Shown: piece by piece, positions 8,635 through 17,906 of the stretch | How positions within the stretch are numbered: position 1 is the first letter of the stretch | How the letters are laid out: each line of letters opens with the position of its first letter | Assembly (NCBI RefSeq): GCF_026000575.1 | Contig: NZ_AP026910.1 | Coordinates: 682,001-746,000, forward strand | Length of the DNA stretch: 64,000 nt | Reading direction: 5' to 3' | Source of the DNA: Rhodoluna sp. KAS3 | GTDB lineage: Bacteria; Actinomycetota; Actinomycetes; Actinomycetales; Microbacteriaceae | Notes under the pieces: generated by a model | What the model was told of the DNA's origin: nothing | The model's database searches: none | The model's input: only the letters and a program-made list of their open reading frames with translations | Translations under genes and position numbers: made by a program

Positions 8635-8645
8635 ACGCTGACTAG

Positions 8646-9494
8646 ATGAGCAAAAAACTGGCAATCGTCACCGGAGGCACTGCGGGAATCGGCTTAGAAA
8701 CTGCAATTGCCTTGGCAAAATCAGGGTTTGACCTTGTCATAACAGGCCGCTCAAAATTCAAGGCCGAATCGGCGTTGGAGAAGCTTTCCGTAGCTGCCAG
8801 CAACGCCAAGGTTGAGTGGGTTGAGCTGGACCTATCAGACCTGGATTCCGTGCGATTTTTCAGCCGCTGGCTGGGTAGCAGAAAATGGGACCTGCTGGTG
8901 AATAACGCTGGGGCAAAGGTTGAACGCCCCTTCAAAACCACGAAGCAGGGATTCGAATGGCACATCGGTGTAAACCACATAGCCCACCTCTTTTTGTCGC
9001 AGGTCTTGGTAAATAGAGGAAGAGACGGCGCACGAATCGTTTTTGTTTCCTCCATCGTTGCGCGACGAAGCTCAGGGATGCTTCTGAATAACTACGAGTC
9101 GCAGTCCCCCGGTGTTGCCTATCGCGACTCCAAACTCGCGAATCTGGTCACCGCTATCAATCTGGGAAAAGCCCTAGCTGAAAACGACCTAGACATCACA
9201 GTGACCATGGCCCACCCGGGCTTTACCAGGGCATCAGCCTACGGCACAAAGCTGATTAGAGCGGCAGAGGTTGTATTGGCTCAACCGGCTTCTACGGGAG
9301 CCAAGCCGGTCATATCAGCGTGCTTCTCCGAAGCCAATACCTACTGGGGACCAAAGTATTTCGAACTTTGGGGACCTCCGACTCGGGTGAATCTACCCGA
9401 ATCAGTAGTTTCTGCTATCGACAAGGGTGAGATTTGGTCCGACTCTCTTGGAGAGATTCGACGGTACCTAGCCGGTGAAATAAGACCTGATTAG
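8646..9494 (+). CDS. Short-chain dehydrogenase/reductase (SDR)
   Basis: This 282 aa NAD(P)-dependent oxidoreductase has a Rossmann fold. Motifs are TGGTAGIG (cofactor binding, residues 9-16), LDLSD, NNAG, VSS and the catalytic YRDSK, that is YxxxK, in the retinol dehydrogenase/WW-oxidoreductase-like style (VNHIAHLFLSQVL). The Arg in TGRSKF suggests NADP(H) preference. The substrate is unknown. The ATG lies 6 nt after TACGCT and has no Shine-Dalgarno site, so the transcript is probably leaderless. It may be co-regulated with the divergent MFS transporter through the palindrome between them. Confidence 0.88.
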   Translation: MSKKLAIVTGGTAGIGLETAIALAKSGFDLVITGRSKFKAESALEKLSVAASNAKVEWVELDLSDLDSVRFFSRWLGSRKWDLLVNNAGAKVERPFKTTKQGFEWHIGVNHIAHLFLSQVLVNRGRDGARIVFVSSIVARRSSGMLLNNYESQSPGVAYRDSKLANLVTAINLGKALAENDLDITVTMAHPGFTRASAYGTKLIRAAEVVLAQPASTGAKPVISACFSEANTYWGPKYFELWGPPTRVNLPESVVSAIDKGEIWSDSLGEIRRYLAGEIRPD

Positions 9495-9495
9495 C

Positions 9496-10413
9496 TCAAT
9501 CCTCGTCGGCTGAGTTTTTTCGACGATTTGCCAGGTAGCTCTCAAGTTCTTCGGCGATTTCTTCTGCAGAAGGAATGCGTGATTCAGGCCTGACCATTGG
9601 TGCTCGAATTGGGCCACTTGATTCAGAGCCGTAACCCGCCTCGAGAGCCGAAATCATCTTGGCCAGATCCTCATTTTTCTCTACCTGTTCGTTGATCTTC
9701 CCAAGAACTACATCACCTAACTCTCGCAAGCTGTCAGTAGGGAAAACGAGACCGGTGGCAGCGGATACTTGCTCGAATGCCTTGACGGCGGCTTGAGGAT
9801 AATCGGTGTCTGAAAGGTAGTGAGGAACAAGCATCACGAGCCCAGCAATGGGTAAGTCAATCGCCGAGAGTTTGAACTCGATCAAATGTAGAACGTTGCC
9901 TGGAACCTGGGTTTGAGGCTTCCACTCTGAAACCGAGGCAATGATGTCGGCTCGATTACCTGAGACCGTTACCCCCACAGGTTTGGTGTGTGGAACTGGG
10001 AAAGGAATGGCATTCACCCACGTGAAATCCTTCACCGCAAGATCTTCCACTATTTCCTGAACTGCAACGGTGAAGTTCTCCCAGCGAAAATCGGGCTCGT
10101 AGCCGTGCAGGTAGAGAAACGGCTGATTTGCTTCGTCATGAACTAGATACAGCCCCAGGGTTGCAGGCTCGTAGTCGGCGATGTGATCGCGCTCGAAGTA
10201 CATGACTGGTCTTCTTGAACGGTAGTCGAGTAAATCATCGTTATTAAATCGCAGCACAAGTTCGTGCGACAGCGACGAAAATATGTGATCCGACATCTGA
10301 GTTAGTACATGCCCGGCATCAGTGAAGCCGCTGAATCCGGCCAACAGACTGAGCCCCTTAGGAATGCTCGCAGGATCTACGGCGTAGGTGTAAAGGTCTT
10401 GTTGCTGAGTCAT
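9496..10413 (-). CDS. PAC2 family protein (proteasome assembly chaperone-like)
   Basis: This 305 aa PAC2-domain protein is conserved in actinobacteria and ATP-grasp-like in COG naming. Recognisable stretches are LLAGFSGFTDAGH near the N-terminus, YLHGYEPDFRWE, and GLVMLVPHYLSDTDYPQAA. The role is not established; eukaryotic PAC2 is a 20S proteasome assembly chaperone, but bacterial homologues also occur where no proteasome exists. I chose the ATG at 10413 (MTQQQDLY...) because AGGA precedes it; the frame runs on upstream into the divergent peptidase promoter. The stop lies 1 nt from the end of the convergent SDR gene. Confidence 0.85.
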   Translation of the reverse strand: MTQQQDLYTYAVDPASIPKGLSLLAGFSGFTDAGHVLTQMSDHIFSSLSHELVLRFNNDDLLDYRSRRPVMYFERDHIADYEPATLGLYLVHDEANQPFLYLHGYEPDFRWENFTVAVQEIVEDLAVKDFTWVNAIPFPVPHTKPVGVTVSGNRADIIASVSEWKPQTQVPGNVLHLIEFKLSAIDLPIAGLVMLVPHYLSDTDYPQAAVKAFEQVSAATGLVFPTDSLRELGDVVLGKINEQVEKNEDLAKMISALEAGYGSESSGPIRAPMVRPESRIPSAEEIAEELESYLANRRKNSADED

Positions 10414-10452
10414 GACGACAATCCTAACTTTCGGCCGATTAACATGGTCATT

Positions 10453-11937
10453 ATGAATAACTTCAAGGTCCAAGTCACCGCCAAAATTCCTACGGCCAAG
10501 CAGGGTTCGGTGATTATCTGCGGAGTCTCTAAGACTCCTAATGAGCTGTCCTTGGTTTCAGCAGATTTGGACCTAGACGCACTTACCGGCCAAAAGCTTG
10601 AACTTTTGGGTGTGAAGGCAAACCTCGAATCGCTCGCACTTATACCCGGCCCCTCAGGTTCAGTACTTGGGTTGGTCGGTCTAGACGCTGACCTGGCACC
10701 AGAAGACAAACTTCGCCAGCTTGGAGGCGTAATTGCTCGCGGCTGCAAGGAATTTTCGGAAGTAGTAGTTGCACTCCCAGACTTGGATGGGAACGCAGCA
10801 TTGAATCTGATTGAGGGTTTTTCACTCGGCTTGTATGAGTACACACCTTATAAGTCGAATGCAGCTAAGACTTTGGTGAAGAAGCTCACTGTGGTGTCAT
10901 CAGCCAAGGTAACTGCAGCGGCACTTACTGAGATCCAATTGGTCTGCCAAGCCGTCCACGTTGCGCGCGACCTGGTGAACCAGCCGGCCAATGACTTGTA
11001 TCCAGCATCTTTTGAGGCACATGCCAAAAAATCCATAAAAGGCCTGCCTCTATCCATTGAAACCTGGGATGAGAAGGCCTTGGTTAAGGCTGGCTTTGGG
11101 GGAATCGCTGCAGTAGGTGCTGGATCCTCGAGACCTCCACGCCTTCTAAAAATTACCTTCGCACCCAGGGGCGCAAAAAAGCATCTTGCTCTGGTTGGAA
11201 AGGGAATCACCTTCGACACTGGTGGCTTGAGTCTGAAACCTGCTGAGTCAATGGTTGGAATGAAGTACGACATGACCGGAGCAGCTACCGTTTTGCAGTC
11301 GGTAATTGCGGCTGCGCAGTTGGGCGTAAAGACCAGAGTGACGGGCTGGATTTGCCTAGCCGAAAACATGCCATCGGGTACAGCAACCCGACCAAACGAC
11401 GTGATCAAGGCTCGCAATGGAAAGACCATTGAGGTTCTCAACACAGATGCAGAAGGACGCCTAGTCCTGGCTGATGGCCTCTCGGCCGCCAGCGAGGAAC
11501 ATCCTGACCTCATCGTTGACATCGCTACCCTCACCGGAGCAGCGACCATTGCACTCGGAAATCGCACGGCCGGCCTGATGGGCGATGACGATGCTGTTGA
11601 GCTAGTAAAGGGTGCAGCGTCAGAGACGGCCGAACCAGTTTGGCACATGCCCCTGCCACAGGAACTACGCCCGCTACTAAATTCTGACATCGCTGACATA
11701 GCTAATGTGAAGATCGGCAACCGTGCTGGCGGGATGCTTATCGGCGGGCTATTTCTTCGTGAGTTTGTTGGCTTCGAGAAAAAGAATCCGTCCAAACGAA
11801 TTTCATGGGCACACCTCGACATTGCCGGACCATCAGACAACTCATCTGGCCCCTACGGCTTCACACCAAAGGGTGCCACCGGAACAATGGTCCGAACCAT
11901 GGTCGTTTTGATAAAGCAACTTGCCTCAAAGGTTTAG
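10453..11937 (+). CDS. pepA: Leucyl aminopeptidase (M17 family)
   Basis: This cytosolic zinc/manganese aminopeptidase removes N-terminal Leu and related residues from peptides. The C-terminal catalytic domain has GKGITFDTGGLSLKP (metal-binding Lys/Asp) and the M17 signature NTDAEGRL, followed by ADGLSAASE and DIATLTGAA. The N-terminal macro-like domain is weakly conserved, as usual. Of two close ATGs I prefer 10453, because TAACAT (10440-10445) lies 7 nt upstream and no Shine-Dalgarno site exists; ATG 10444 is the alternative. The frame extends further upstream but would run into the divergent PAC2 gene. Confidence 0.92.
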   Translation: MNNFKVQVTAKIPTAKQGSVIICGVSKTPNELSLVSADLDLDALTGQKLELLGVKANLESLALIPGPSGSVLGLVGLDADLAPEDKLRQLGGVIARGCKEFSEVVVALPDLDGNAALNLIEGFSLGLYEYTPYKSNAAKTLVKKLTVVSSAKVTAAALTEIQLVCQAVHVARDLVNQPANDLYPASFEAHAKKSIKGLPLSIETWDEKALVKAGFGGIAAVGAGSSRPPRLLKITFAPRGAKKHLALVGKGITFDTGGLSLKPAESMVGMKYDMTGAATVLQSVIAAAQLGVKTRVTGWICLAENMPSGTATRPNDVIKARNGKTIEVLNTDAEGRLVLADGLSAASEEHPDLIVDIATLTGAATIALGNRTAGLMGDDDAVELVKGAASETAEPVWHMPLPQELRPLLNSDIADIANVKIGNRAGGMLIGGLFLREFVGFEKKNPSKRISWAHLDIAGPSDNSSGPYGFTPKGATGTMVRTMVVLIKQLASKV

Positions 11938-11985
11938 TCGCGAAACATAGTAAAGTTTGAGGGTATTCGCGAGATGGAGATATAA

Positions 11986-13362
11986 GTGGCCGACCACAAC
12001 TTTGACGTTGTAATCCTTGGTGGAGGAAGTGGTGGCTATGCAGCCGCCCTACGATCAGCTCAATTGGGTAAAACCGTTGCTCTGGTAGAGAAAGACAAAC
12101 TAGGCGGAACTTGCCTTCACCGTGGTTGCATCCCAACCAAAGCACTGCTTCACTCTGCAGAAATTGCCGACAATGTCAAAGAAGCAGCTCACTTCGGTGT
12201 TCAGGCTACCTTCGGCTCAATTGACATGCCAGCCGTCAACAACTACCGAAACTCAATTGTTGACCGCCTCTTCAAAGGCCTTACTGGCTTGGTCGGATCA
12301 AAGAACATCACCGTTGTCTCAGGAGAAGGCCGCCTAGTGGGCCCAAAGACTATCCAGGTCAACGGCGATAACTACACCGGCGAGAACATTGTTCTCGCAT
12401 CAGGCTCATACAGTCGAACCCTTCCAGGCCTAGAAATCGGCGGCCGTGTAATCACTTCAGAGCACGCGCTCCAGTTGAACTTTGTCCCAAACAAGGTCGT
12501 CGTACTCGGCGGCGGCGTGATCGGTGTTGAATTCGCTTCTATCTGGAAGTCTTTCGGAGCCGAAGTCACAATTATTGAGGGCCTACCTTCACTGGTGCCG
12601 AATGAAGACGCATCAGTTAGCAAGGCTTTGGAGCGCGCATTCCGCAAGCGCGGCATTGACTTTAAGACTGGTGTTCGGTTCTCTGGCGTTGACCAGAACG
12701 AGCACGGCGTGATCGTTCGCTTGGAGTCTGGCGAAGCAATTGAGGCAGAACTATTGCTTGTTGCTGTTGGGCGTGGCCCAAATACTGCTGGTCTCGGATA
12801 CGAAGAGCAGGGCGTGCAGATGGACAGAGGATTTGTCCTCACCAACGAGCGTCTGCAGACCAACATTCCAGGCGTTTACGCAGCAGGCGACATTGTTCCT
12901 GGTCTTCAGCTGGCTCACCGAGGATTCCAGCAGGGTATTTTCATCGCAGAAGAGATTGCAGGGCTCAAGCCAGCAGTCATCGATGAAAACGGTATTCCAA
13001 AGGTCACCTACTGTGAGCCTGAGATTGCCTCTGTCGGATTGAGTGAGGCAAAAGCTGCCGAAACTTACGGTGCCGAAAACATCTCAACTTACGAATACAA
13101 CCTTGGTGGCAACGGCAAGAGCCAGATCCTTGGCACCGCTGGCTTCATCAAGCTAGTTCGTCGCAACAACGGTCCGATTATCGGTGTTCACATGATTGGA
13201 TCACGTGTCGGCGAGCAGATCGGCGAAGCACAACTTATTGTGAACTGGGAGGCATATCCTGAGGATGTCGCAACCTTGGTACACGCCCACCCAACCATGA
13301 ATGAAGCAATCGGAGAGGCTCACCTAGCCATCGCCGGCAAGCCACTTCACGCCCACGCATAA
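11986..13362 (+). CDS. lpdA: Dihydrolipoyl dehydrogenase (E3)
   Basis: This 458 aa FAD-dependent disulfide oxidoreductase reoxidises dihydrolipoyl groups of 2-oxo acid dehydrogenase complexes with NAD+. It has GGGSGG for FAD, the redox-active disulfide in GGTCLHRGCIPTKALLH, a second dinucleotide site VVLGGGVIGVEFAS, the FAD motif TNIPGVYAAGDI, and the C-terminal catalytic HAHPTMNEA. The start is GTG with GGAGA a few bases before. It is followed after 29 nt by the E2 gene, and lipB-lipA lie close by. Confidence 0.95.
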   Translation: MADHNFDVVILGGGSGGYAAALRSAQLGKTVALVEKDKLGGTCLHRGCIPTKALLHSAEIADNVKEAAHFGVQATFGSIDMPAVNNYRNSIVDRLFKGLTGLVGSKNITVVSGEGRLVGPKTIQVNGDNYTGENIVLASGSYSRTLPGLEIGGRVITSEHALQLNFVPNKVVVLGGGVIGVEFASIWKSFGAEVTIIEGLPSLVPNEDASVSKALERAFRKRGIDFKTGVRFSGVDQNEHGVIVRLESGEAIEAELLLVAVGRGPNTAGLGYEEQGVQMDRGFVLTNERLQTNIPGVYAAGDIVPGLQLAHRGFQQGIFIAEEIAGLKPAVIDENGIPKVTYCEPEIASVGLSEAKAAETYGAENISTYEYNLGGNGKSQILGTAGFIKLVRRNNGPIIGVHMIGSRVGEQIGEAQLIVNWEAYPEDVATLVHAHPTMNEAIGEAHLAIAGKPLHAHA

Positions 13363-13391
13363 AGAATATTTCCCACAAGGAGCAGCATTAA

Positions 13392-14780
13392 ATGAGTGAA
13401 TCAGTAGTACTTCCAGCGCTGGGTGAAAGCGTAACCGAGGGTACTGTTACCCGTTGGCTAAAGAAGGTCGGTGACAGCGTTGCCGTAGACGAACCTCTAG
13501 TAGAGGTCTCCACCGACAAAGTTGATACCGAGATTCCTTCGCCAGTCGCCGGTGTTATTGAGCAGATTTTGGTTCAAGAAGACGAAACCGTTCAGGTTGG
13601 TGCGGTCCTAGTAGTAATTGGAGACGGCTCAGGTTCTGCCGCTGCTCCAGTTGCAGACGCGCCAGCGGCAGCTCCGGTTGAAGCTGAGCCAGTCGTGGCC
13701 CCTGTTGTTGCAGCGCCTGTTGCTCCACCGGTTGCACCAGTTGTTGCTGCTCCAGTCGCACCAATTGTTCCTCCAGTTGTCGCAGCTCCTGTGGTTGCTC
13801 CAGTAGCACCCGTTGCTCCGGTAGCACCAGTTGTTCCGGCTCCAGCTATGACCACTCCATCCGTTGCTTCAGACGCTGGCTACGTGACTCCTCTGGTTCG
13901 CAAGCTGGCTAATGAGACCGGTATTGACTTGACCCAAATCGCTGGCACTGGCGTTGGTGGTCGTATCCGCAAGGATGACGTTCTTGCCGCTCAGTCAGCG
14001 CCTGCACAGTCTGTTCAAGCTGCTCCGTCTGCGCCACTTCACATCCGTGCCGAGGCGTCTCCGCTTCGTGGAACCACTGCTCCTATGTCTCGCCTACGCA
14101 AGGTTCTTGCCGAACGAGCTGTTGCGTCTATGGTCTCTACGGCACAGCTGACCACCGTTGTTGAGGTAGACGTCACCAAGATCGCTTTGCTCCGCCAGCG
14201 TGTGCAGGCCGACTTCGTTGCCAAATCTGGTGGCAAATTGAACTTCATGCCATTCTTTGCACTTGCCGCGGCCGAGGCCCTTCGTGTTCACCCGAAGCTA
14301 AACGCGACCATCGATGGCGACAACATCGTTTACCACGGTACCGAGAACATCTCATTTGCGGTTGACACTGAGAAGGGACTGCTCACACCGGTTATCCGTG
14401 ATGCAGCGAGCCTGAACATCATGCAGACCGCCCAGCAGATCGCCGATCTAGCCGGGCGTACACGCGCCAACCAGCTGAAGCCTGATGAGCTCGGCGGTGG
14501 AACATTCACACTGACCAACACCGGTTCACGAGGCGCACTCTTCGACACTCCAGTTGTGTTCCTACCTCAGGTAGCGATTCTCGGAACCGGCGTAGTCACC
14601 AAGCGCCCTGTAGTTGTAACCGATTCAAATGGTCAGGACGCCATCGCAATTCGCAGCATGGTTTACCTAGCGTTGTCTTACGACCACCGTCTGGTCGATG
14701 GCGCTGACGCCAGCCGCTTCTTGGTTGATGTCAAGACCCGCCTAGAAGAGGCAAACTTTGAGGGCTTGCTGGGCCTATAG
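13392..14780 (+). CDS. sucB: 2-oxo acid dehydrogenase E2 (dihydrolipoyl acyltransferase)
   Basis: This 462 aa E2 core has one N-terminal lipoyl domain with the lipoyl-Lys in VEVSTDKVDTEIPSP. A long Ala/Pro/Val-rich flexible linker (about residues 85-155) follows, then a peripheral subunit-binding domain (TPLVRKLANETGIDL...GVGGRIRKDD) and a catalytic domain ending in the active-site motif SYDHRLVDGADASRF. In actinobacteria such an E2 often serves both pyruvate and 2-oxoglutarate dehydrogenases; a homodimeric AceE is encoded at 35 kb. Substrate naming as succinyl- or acetyltransferase cannot be settled from sequence. Repetitive GCTCCAGTT-like codons make the linker low-complexity DNA. Confidence 0.92.
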   Translation: MSESVVLPALGESVTEGTVTRWLKKVGDSVAVDEPLVEVSTDKVDTEIPSPVAGVIEQILVQEDETVQVGAVLVVIGDGSGSAAAPVADAPAAAPVEAEPVVAPVVAAPVAPPVAPVVAAPVAPIVPPVVAAPVVAPVAPVAPVAPVVPAPAMTTPSVASDAGYVTPLVRKLANETGIDLTQIAGTGVGGRIRKDDVLAAQSAPAQSVQAAPSAPLHIRAEASPLRGTTAPMSRLRKVLAERAVASMVSTAQLTTVVEVDVTKIALLRQRVQADFVAKSGGKLNFMPFFALAAAEALRVHPKLNATIDGDNIVYHGTENISFAVDTEKGLLTPVIRDAASLNIMQTAQQIADLAGRTRANQLKPDELGGGTFTLTNTGSRGALFDTPVVFLPQVAILGTGVVTKRPVVVTDSNGQDAIAIRSMVYLALSYDHRLVDGADASRFLVDVKTRLEEANFEGLLGL

Positions 14781-14800
14781 CGGCTAGTTTGGTCCTCAGG

Positions 14801-14839
14801 ATTGCCCGGTAGATCTGCTGCTACCGGGCAATCTTTTTT
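14801..14839 (+). terminator. Rho-independent terminator after the E2 gene
   Basis: ATTGCCCGGTAG (14801-14812) and CTACCGGGCAAT (14821-14832) form a perfect 12 bp stem with an 8 nt loop, followed by CTTTTTT. The 3' arm covers the stop codon end of the convergent minus-strand gene. Confidence 0.92.
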
Positions 14840-15432
14840 AACTGCCAGGTAGAGCCACTCTTTACTAGGGTTGCCTTCAAAATCCAGGGGCCCTCCGCAC
14901 AGTCAACCTCAACCACAAGCAGGCGCAATCCGCCGAGATCTACTCGGCTAACTTCTTTGAATCCAGAGCCCTCTCTCAGGAACGTCCCGACGGACTTTAA
15001 ATCCTCACTTGAAGTGTGGCAAAGCCCCAGCGAAGACGTTGGGTCAGGCTTGGAATGAGCACTCACGACCGGCATCGGGTGGATTTGTTGCTCGCTCTGG
15101 ATTTCCACAGGGAATGACGCGATTACCAGAAGAGCTGAAACCAGCAACAAGGGCAGTGCCAGAAACAAGCTCCAGCCACGCAAGTACTTGCCGGGTGACA
15201 AAGTGCGGACCTCACCTGGTTCGCTCGACATGAGCCAGATGCGACCGGACCGACATCGCAGTATGTCAACAAGGTTTTCATCCTGGTGCAAATTGACAGC
15301 CCATGGAGTCAGCACCGAGCGACGTAACATTACTCCCCCATTCGGACCGGTGTACTTGAAACCCCGTGAGTATCGGCGCAAGGATTTCTTGGGAATACCC
15401 CGGATGTTTGGCTTAGGTGAGAGGTGAACCAT
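14821..15432 (-). CDS. Hypothetical single-span membrane protein
   Basis: This 203 aa protein is not recognised. Its N-terminal half is basic and soluble (KPNIRGIPKKSLRRYSRG...), with a segment that could be a short PH-like or winged fold (NLVDILRCRSGRIWLMSSEPGEV). One strong transmembrane helix follows (WSLFLALPLLLVSALLVIAS, about residues 86-105), then a C-terminal domain with two cysteines (LCHTSS, EVDCAEG) that could form a disulfide outside the membrane. It lies between the lpd-E2 genes and lipB-lipA. The start at the ATG at 15432 has no clear Shine-Dalgarno site, and Met35 is an alternative. Confidence 0.65.
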   Translation of the reverse strand: MVHLSPKPNIRGIPKKSLRRYSRGFKYTGPNGGVMLRRSVLTPWAVNLHQDENLVDILRCRSGRIWLMSSEPGEVRTLSPGKYLRGWSLFLALPLLLVSALLVIASFPVEIQSEQQIHPMPVVSAHSKPDPTSSLGLCHTSSEDLKSVGTFLREGSGFKEVSRVDLGGLRLLVVEVDCAEGPWILKATLVKSGSTWQLKKIAR

Positions 15433-15521
15433 GCACTCATCATGCTCGCAGTCTCATTCCGTCTGGGCGCATGCAGCAAAACTGTTGAGAATTAGGGAAC
15501 ATACTCGGCGGGAGGCGAGTT

Positions 15522-15527
15522 TAGACT
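15522..15527 (+). promoter_or_regulatory. Putative -10 box of leaderless lipB promoter
   Basis: TAGACT is followed by TAACAA and then the lipB ATG. The identical TAGACT-N6-ATG layout precedes map at 27453, supporting leaderless transcription. Confidence 0.55.
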
Positions 15528-15533
15528 TAACAA

Positions 15534-16169
15534 ATGCCTGACTTTCTCACCGCCGGACTTAGCCCTGATTTCATCGGCTATGAAGAGGGATGGCAACTGC
15601 AGCGTGAGATCCATACCAGGGTTGTTGCTCATGAAATCCCAGACACTGTAATCCTGCTTGAACATTCCTCGGTATTTACCGCTGGTAAGCGCACCGAAGA
15701 CTCGGAGCGCCCAGTTGATGGCACGCCTGTAATCGATGTTGACCGCGGTGGAAAAATCACATGGCATGGTCCTGGTCAGTTGGTTGGCTATCCGATTATG
15801 AAACTCCCAAGACCAATCGATGTTGTCGGTTACGTACGATGGCTTGAAGAGGTTCTTATAAAAACCTGCGCCGAGTTTGGCCTGCTCACAGAGCGAGTCG
15901 AGGGGCGAAGTGGGGTGTGGGCTCCTCTGAATGGAAGCCATGTCAAGGTCGCTGCCATAGGCATTCGCGTAGCGGAACACACCACAATGCACGGGTTTGC
16001 TCTCAACTGCAATAATTCGCTCGATCCCTATGAAACAATCATTGCTTGTGGCATCAGAGATGCTAAAACCAGCACACTCACCGAACTTTTAGGGCGAGAG
16101 ATCACCCCCGCCATGGCGGCCGAAGTTGTAAAAAAACACCTCAAAGAGATTGGCAAGGTCGAACTGTGA
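15534..16169 (+). CDS. lipB: Octanoyltransferase LipB
   Basis: LipB moves octanoate from acyl carrier protein to the lipoyl-domain Lys of E2/GcvH, the first step of de novo lipoate attachment. It has 211 aa. Family motifs are [16 protein letters not shown], the [16 protein letters not shown] block, [16 protein letters not shown] with the catalytic Lys, and [17 protein letters not shown]...IIACGI with the catalytic Cys. It overlaps lipA by four bases (GTGA), so the two are co-translated. The products act on the E2 encoded just upstream. Confidence 0.96.
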   Translation: MPDFLTAGLSPDFIGYEEGWQLQREIHTRVVAHEIPDTVILLEHSSVFTAGKRTEDSERPVDGTPVIDVDRGGKITWHGPGQLVGYPIMKLPRPIDVVGYVRWLEEVLIKTCAEFGLLTERVEGRSGVWAPLNGSHVKVAAIGIRVAEHTTMHGFALNCNNSLDPYETIIACGIRDAKTSTLTELLGREITPAMAAEVVKKHLKEIGKVEL

Positions 16170-17161
16170 CCGAACAAAAACCCGAGCGCAAGCTACTAAG
16201 AATCGAAGCTCGCAACAGCTCAGTACCAATCGAAAAGAAGCCGGAATGGATCAAGACCACGGCGCACATGGGGCCTGAGTATCAAGCCCTACAGAAGCTA
16301 GTTAAAGGCGAGAACCTTCACACCGTCTGCCAAGAGGCAGGATGCCCAAACATATTCGAGTGTTGGGAAGACCGCGAGGCAACATTTCTGATCGGTGGGT
16401 CTCAGTGCACGAGACGCTGCGATTTCTGCCAGATCGACACTGGTAAGCCAGACGCTTTTGACGCAGATGAACCGCGACGCGTGGGGGATTCTGTGCGCCA
16501 GATGGAACTTCGATACGCGACCGTCACTGGCGTTGCAAGAGATGATCTTGAGGACGAAGGTGCTTGGTTGTATGCCGAGACCATCCGCCAAATCCACCAG
16601 CAATCGCCAGGTACGGGCGTCGAAATTCTGGTACCTGACTTCTCAGGAAATCCGGCACTGCTTGGAAAAGTGTTTGACGCGCGCCCAGAGGTATTTGCCC
16701 ACAATGTCGAGACGGTTCCACGAATCTTCAAAGAGATTCGACCTGCTTTCCGTTATGAGCGCTCACTAGATGTACTTACTCAGGCTAGAGATTACGGGCT
16801 CGTGACCAAATCGAATTTGATTCTCGGCATGGGAGAAACCCGCGAAGAGATTTCTCAGGCTATGCAGGACCTTTTTGATGCCGGAACTGACATCCTCACC
16901 ATTACCCAGTACCTGCGACCAACACCTAAGCACCACCCAGTCAGCCGATGGGTAAAACCCATTGAGTTTGCAGAAATGGCCGAAGAAGCCGAAGAAATCG
17001 GATTCCTTGGGGTTCTATCGGGGCCACTGGTCCGCAGTTCCTACCGCGCCGGACGACTCTGGGCTCAAACAATGCAGAAGAAGGGCTTTGAAATCCCTTC
17101 CCATCTCAGTCATCTAGCCGAGGCTGCTGCGAAAAGCGGTTTTGGACAGGCAGTTCACTAG
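16166..17161 (+). CDS. lipA: Lipoyl synthase LipA
   Basis: This 331 aa radical SAM enzyme inserts two sulfur atoms into protein-bound octanoyl groups. The auxiliary iron-sulfur cluster cysteines are in [16 protein letters not shown], and the radical SAM CxxxCxxC motif is in [12 protein letters not shown]. The C-terminal sequence includes [16 protein letters not shown] and the conserved [10 protein letters not shown] (third ligand Ser of the auxiliary cluster). The start is GTG, overlapping the lipB stop. Length is normal for the family. Confidence 0.97.
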   Translation: MTEQKPERKLLRIEARNSSVPIEKKPEWIKTTAHMGPEYQALQKLVKGENLHTVCQEAGCPNIFECWEDREATFLIGGSQCTRRCDFCQIDTGKPDAFDADEPRRVGDSVRQMELRYATVTGVARDDLEDEGAWLYAETIRQIHQQSPGTGVEILVPDFSGNPALLGKVFDARPEVFAHNVETVPRIFKEIRPAFRYERSLDVLTQARDYGLVTKSNLILGMGETREEISQAMQDLFDAGTDILTITQYLRPTPKHHPVSRWVKPIEFAEMAEEAEEIGFLGVLSGPLVRSSYRAGRLWAQTMQKKGFEIPSHLSHLAEAAAKSGFGQAVH

Positions 17162-17184
17162 AAACTTCGCGATAAGGTTATTCA

Positions 17185-17883
17185 ATGGCTAAAAAAGACA
17201 CCAAAACTCAAAAAGCACCTGGTCAAATGCGTCAGCTTTGGCGCGTCTATGTAATGACCGCCAAGGGCGACAAGACTTCCGTCCTATGGGCGTCACTTGG
17301 ATTTGTACTTACCGTTTTGGCAGCCATCACTTTTAGCGCCGTGACTGCTCCTGGCAATGTAACCAACCTGGTCCTATTCAGCATTACCGGAGTTCTCTCG
17401 GGCATTTTGGTCGCGATGATTGTCATGTCTCGCAAGGCCGAGCGCGTTGCGTACATGCAAATCGAAGGTCAGCAAGGCGCAGTTGGCGCAGTGGTGGCCA
17501 ATGGACTGCGCCGTAACTGGCGCGGAAGCGAGATGCCGGTTGCGATCAACGGCAAGACCCGCGATGCCGTCTATCGCACCATCGGTCCGGGTGGAATCGT
17601 TTTGATTGGTGAGGGTCCGAAGTCACGCGTTCAGCCTTTGCTTGAAGACGAGCGCAAGAAGGTTTCGCGAATCGCTCCGGGCGCCCCGATTCAGACCATT
17701 ATTGTGGGCACCGATGAGAATTCAGTGCGAATTTATGACTTGAAGAAGTCACTTTACAAACTCAAGAAGGTTCTGAACCGGTCTGAGGTTTCAGTGGTCG
17801 ATAAGCGTCTGGCATCGCTTGGCATGAACATTTCAATTCCAAAGGGAATGGATCCTGCAAAAATCCGCGCATCACGCAAGTAA
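17185..17883 (+). CDS. DUF4191 domain membrane protein
   Basis: This 232 aa actinobacterial protein of unknown function is regularly found downstream of lipA. It has a basic N-terminus, two adjacent transmembrane helices (VLWASLGFVLTVLAAITFSA and VLFSITGVLSGILVAMIVM), and a soluble C-terminal domain beginning at AERVAYMQIEGQQGA, with GPGGIVLIGEGP. The gene starts 23 nt after lipA and is probably in its operon. Nothing visible points to an enzymatic role. Confidence 0.85.
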   Translation: MAKKDTKTQKAPGQMRQLWRVYVMTAKGDKTSVLWASLGFVLTVLAAITFSAVTAPGNVTNLVLFSITGVLSGILVAMIVMSRKAERVAYMQIEGQQGAVGAVVANGLRRNWRGSEMPVAINGKTRDAVYRTIGPGGIVLIGEGPKSRVQPLLEDERKKVSRIAPGAPIQTIIVGTDENSVRIYDLKKSLYKLKKVLNRSEVSVVDKRLASLGMNISIPKGMDPAKIRASRK

Positions 17884-17906
17884 TCGCTGCTTCTAGCAGA
17901 GTGTTT

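Noticed and set aside
10848-11840. 330-codon minus-strand frame inside pepA
   Set aside because: It is a codon-bias shadow of the aminopeptidase, whose catalytic motifs are on the plus strand.
13555-13855. Overlapping frames on both strands made of Gln/Leu/Glu or Gly/Ala/Thr repeats
   Set aside because: They mirror the Ala/Pro/Val-rich linker of the E2 gene. Repetitive GC-rich codons leave all frames open; there is no start signal or family match.
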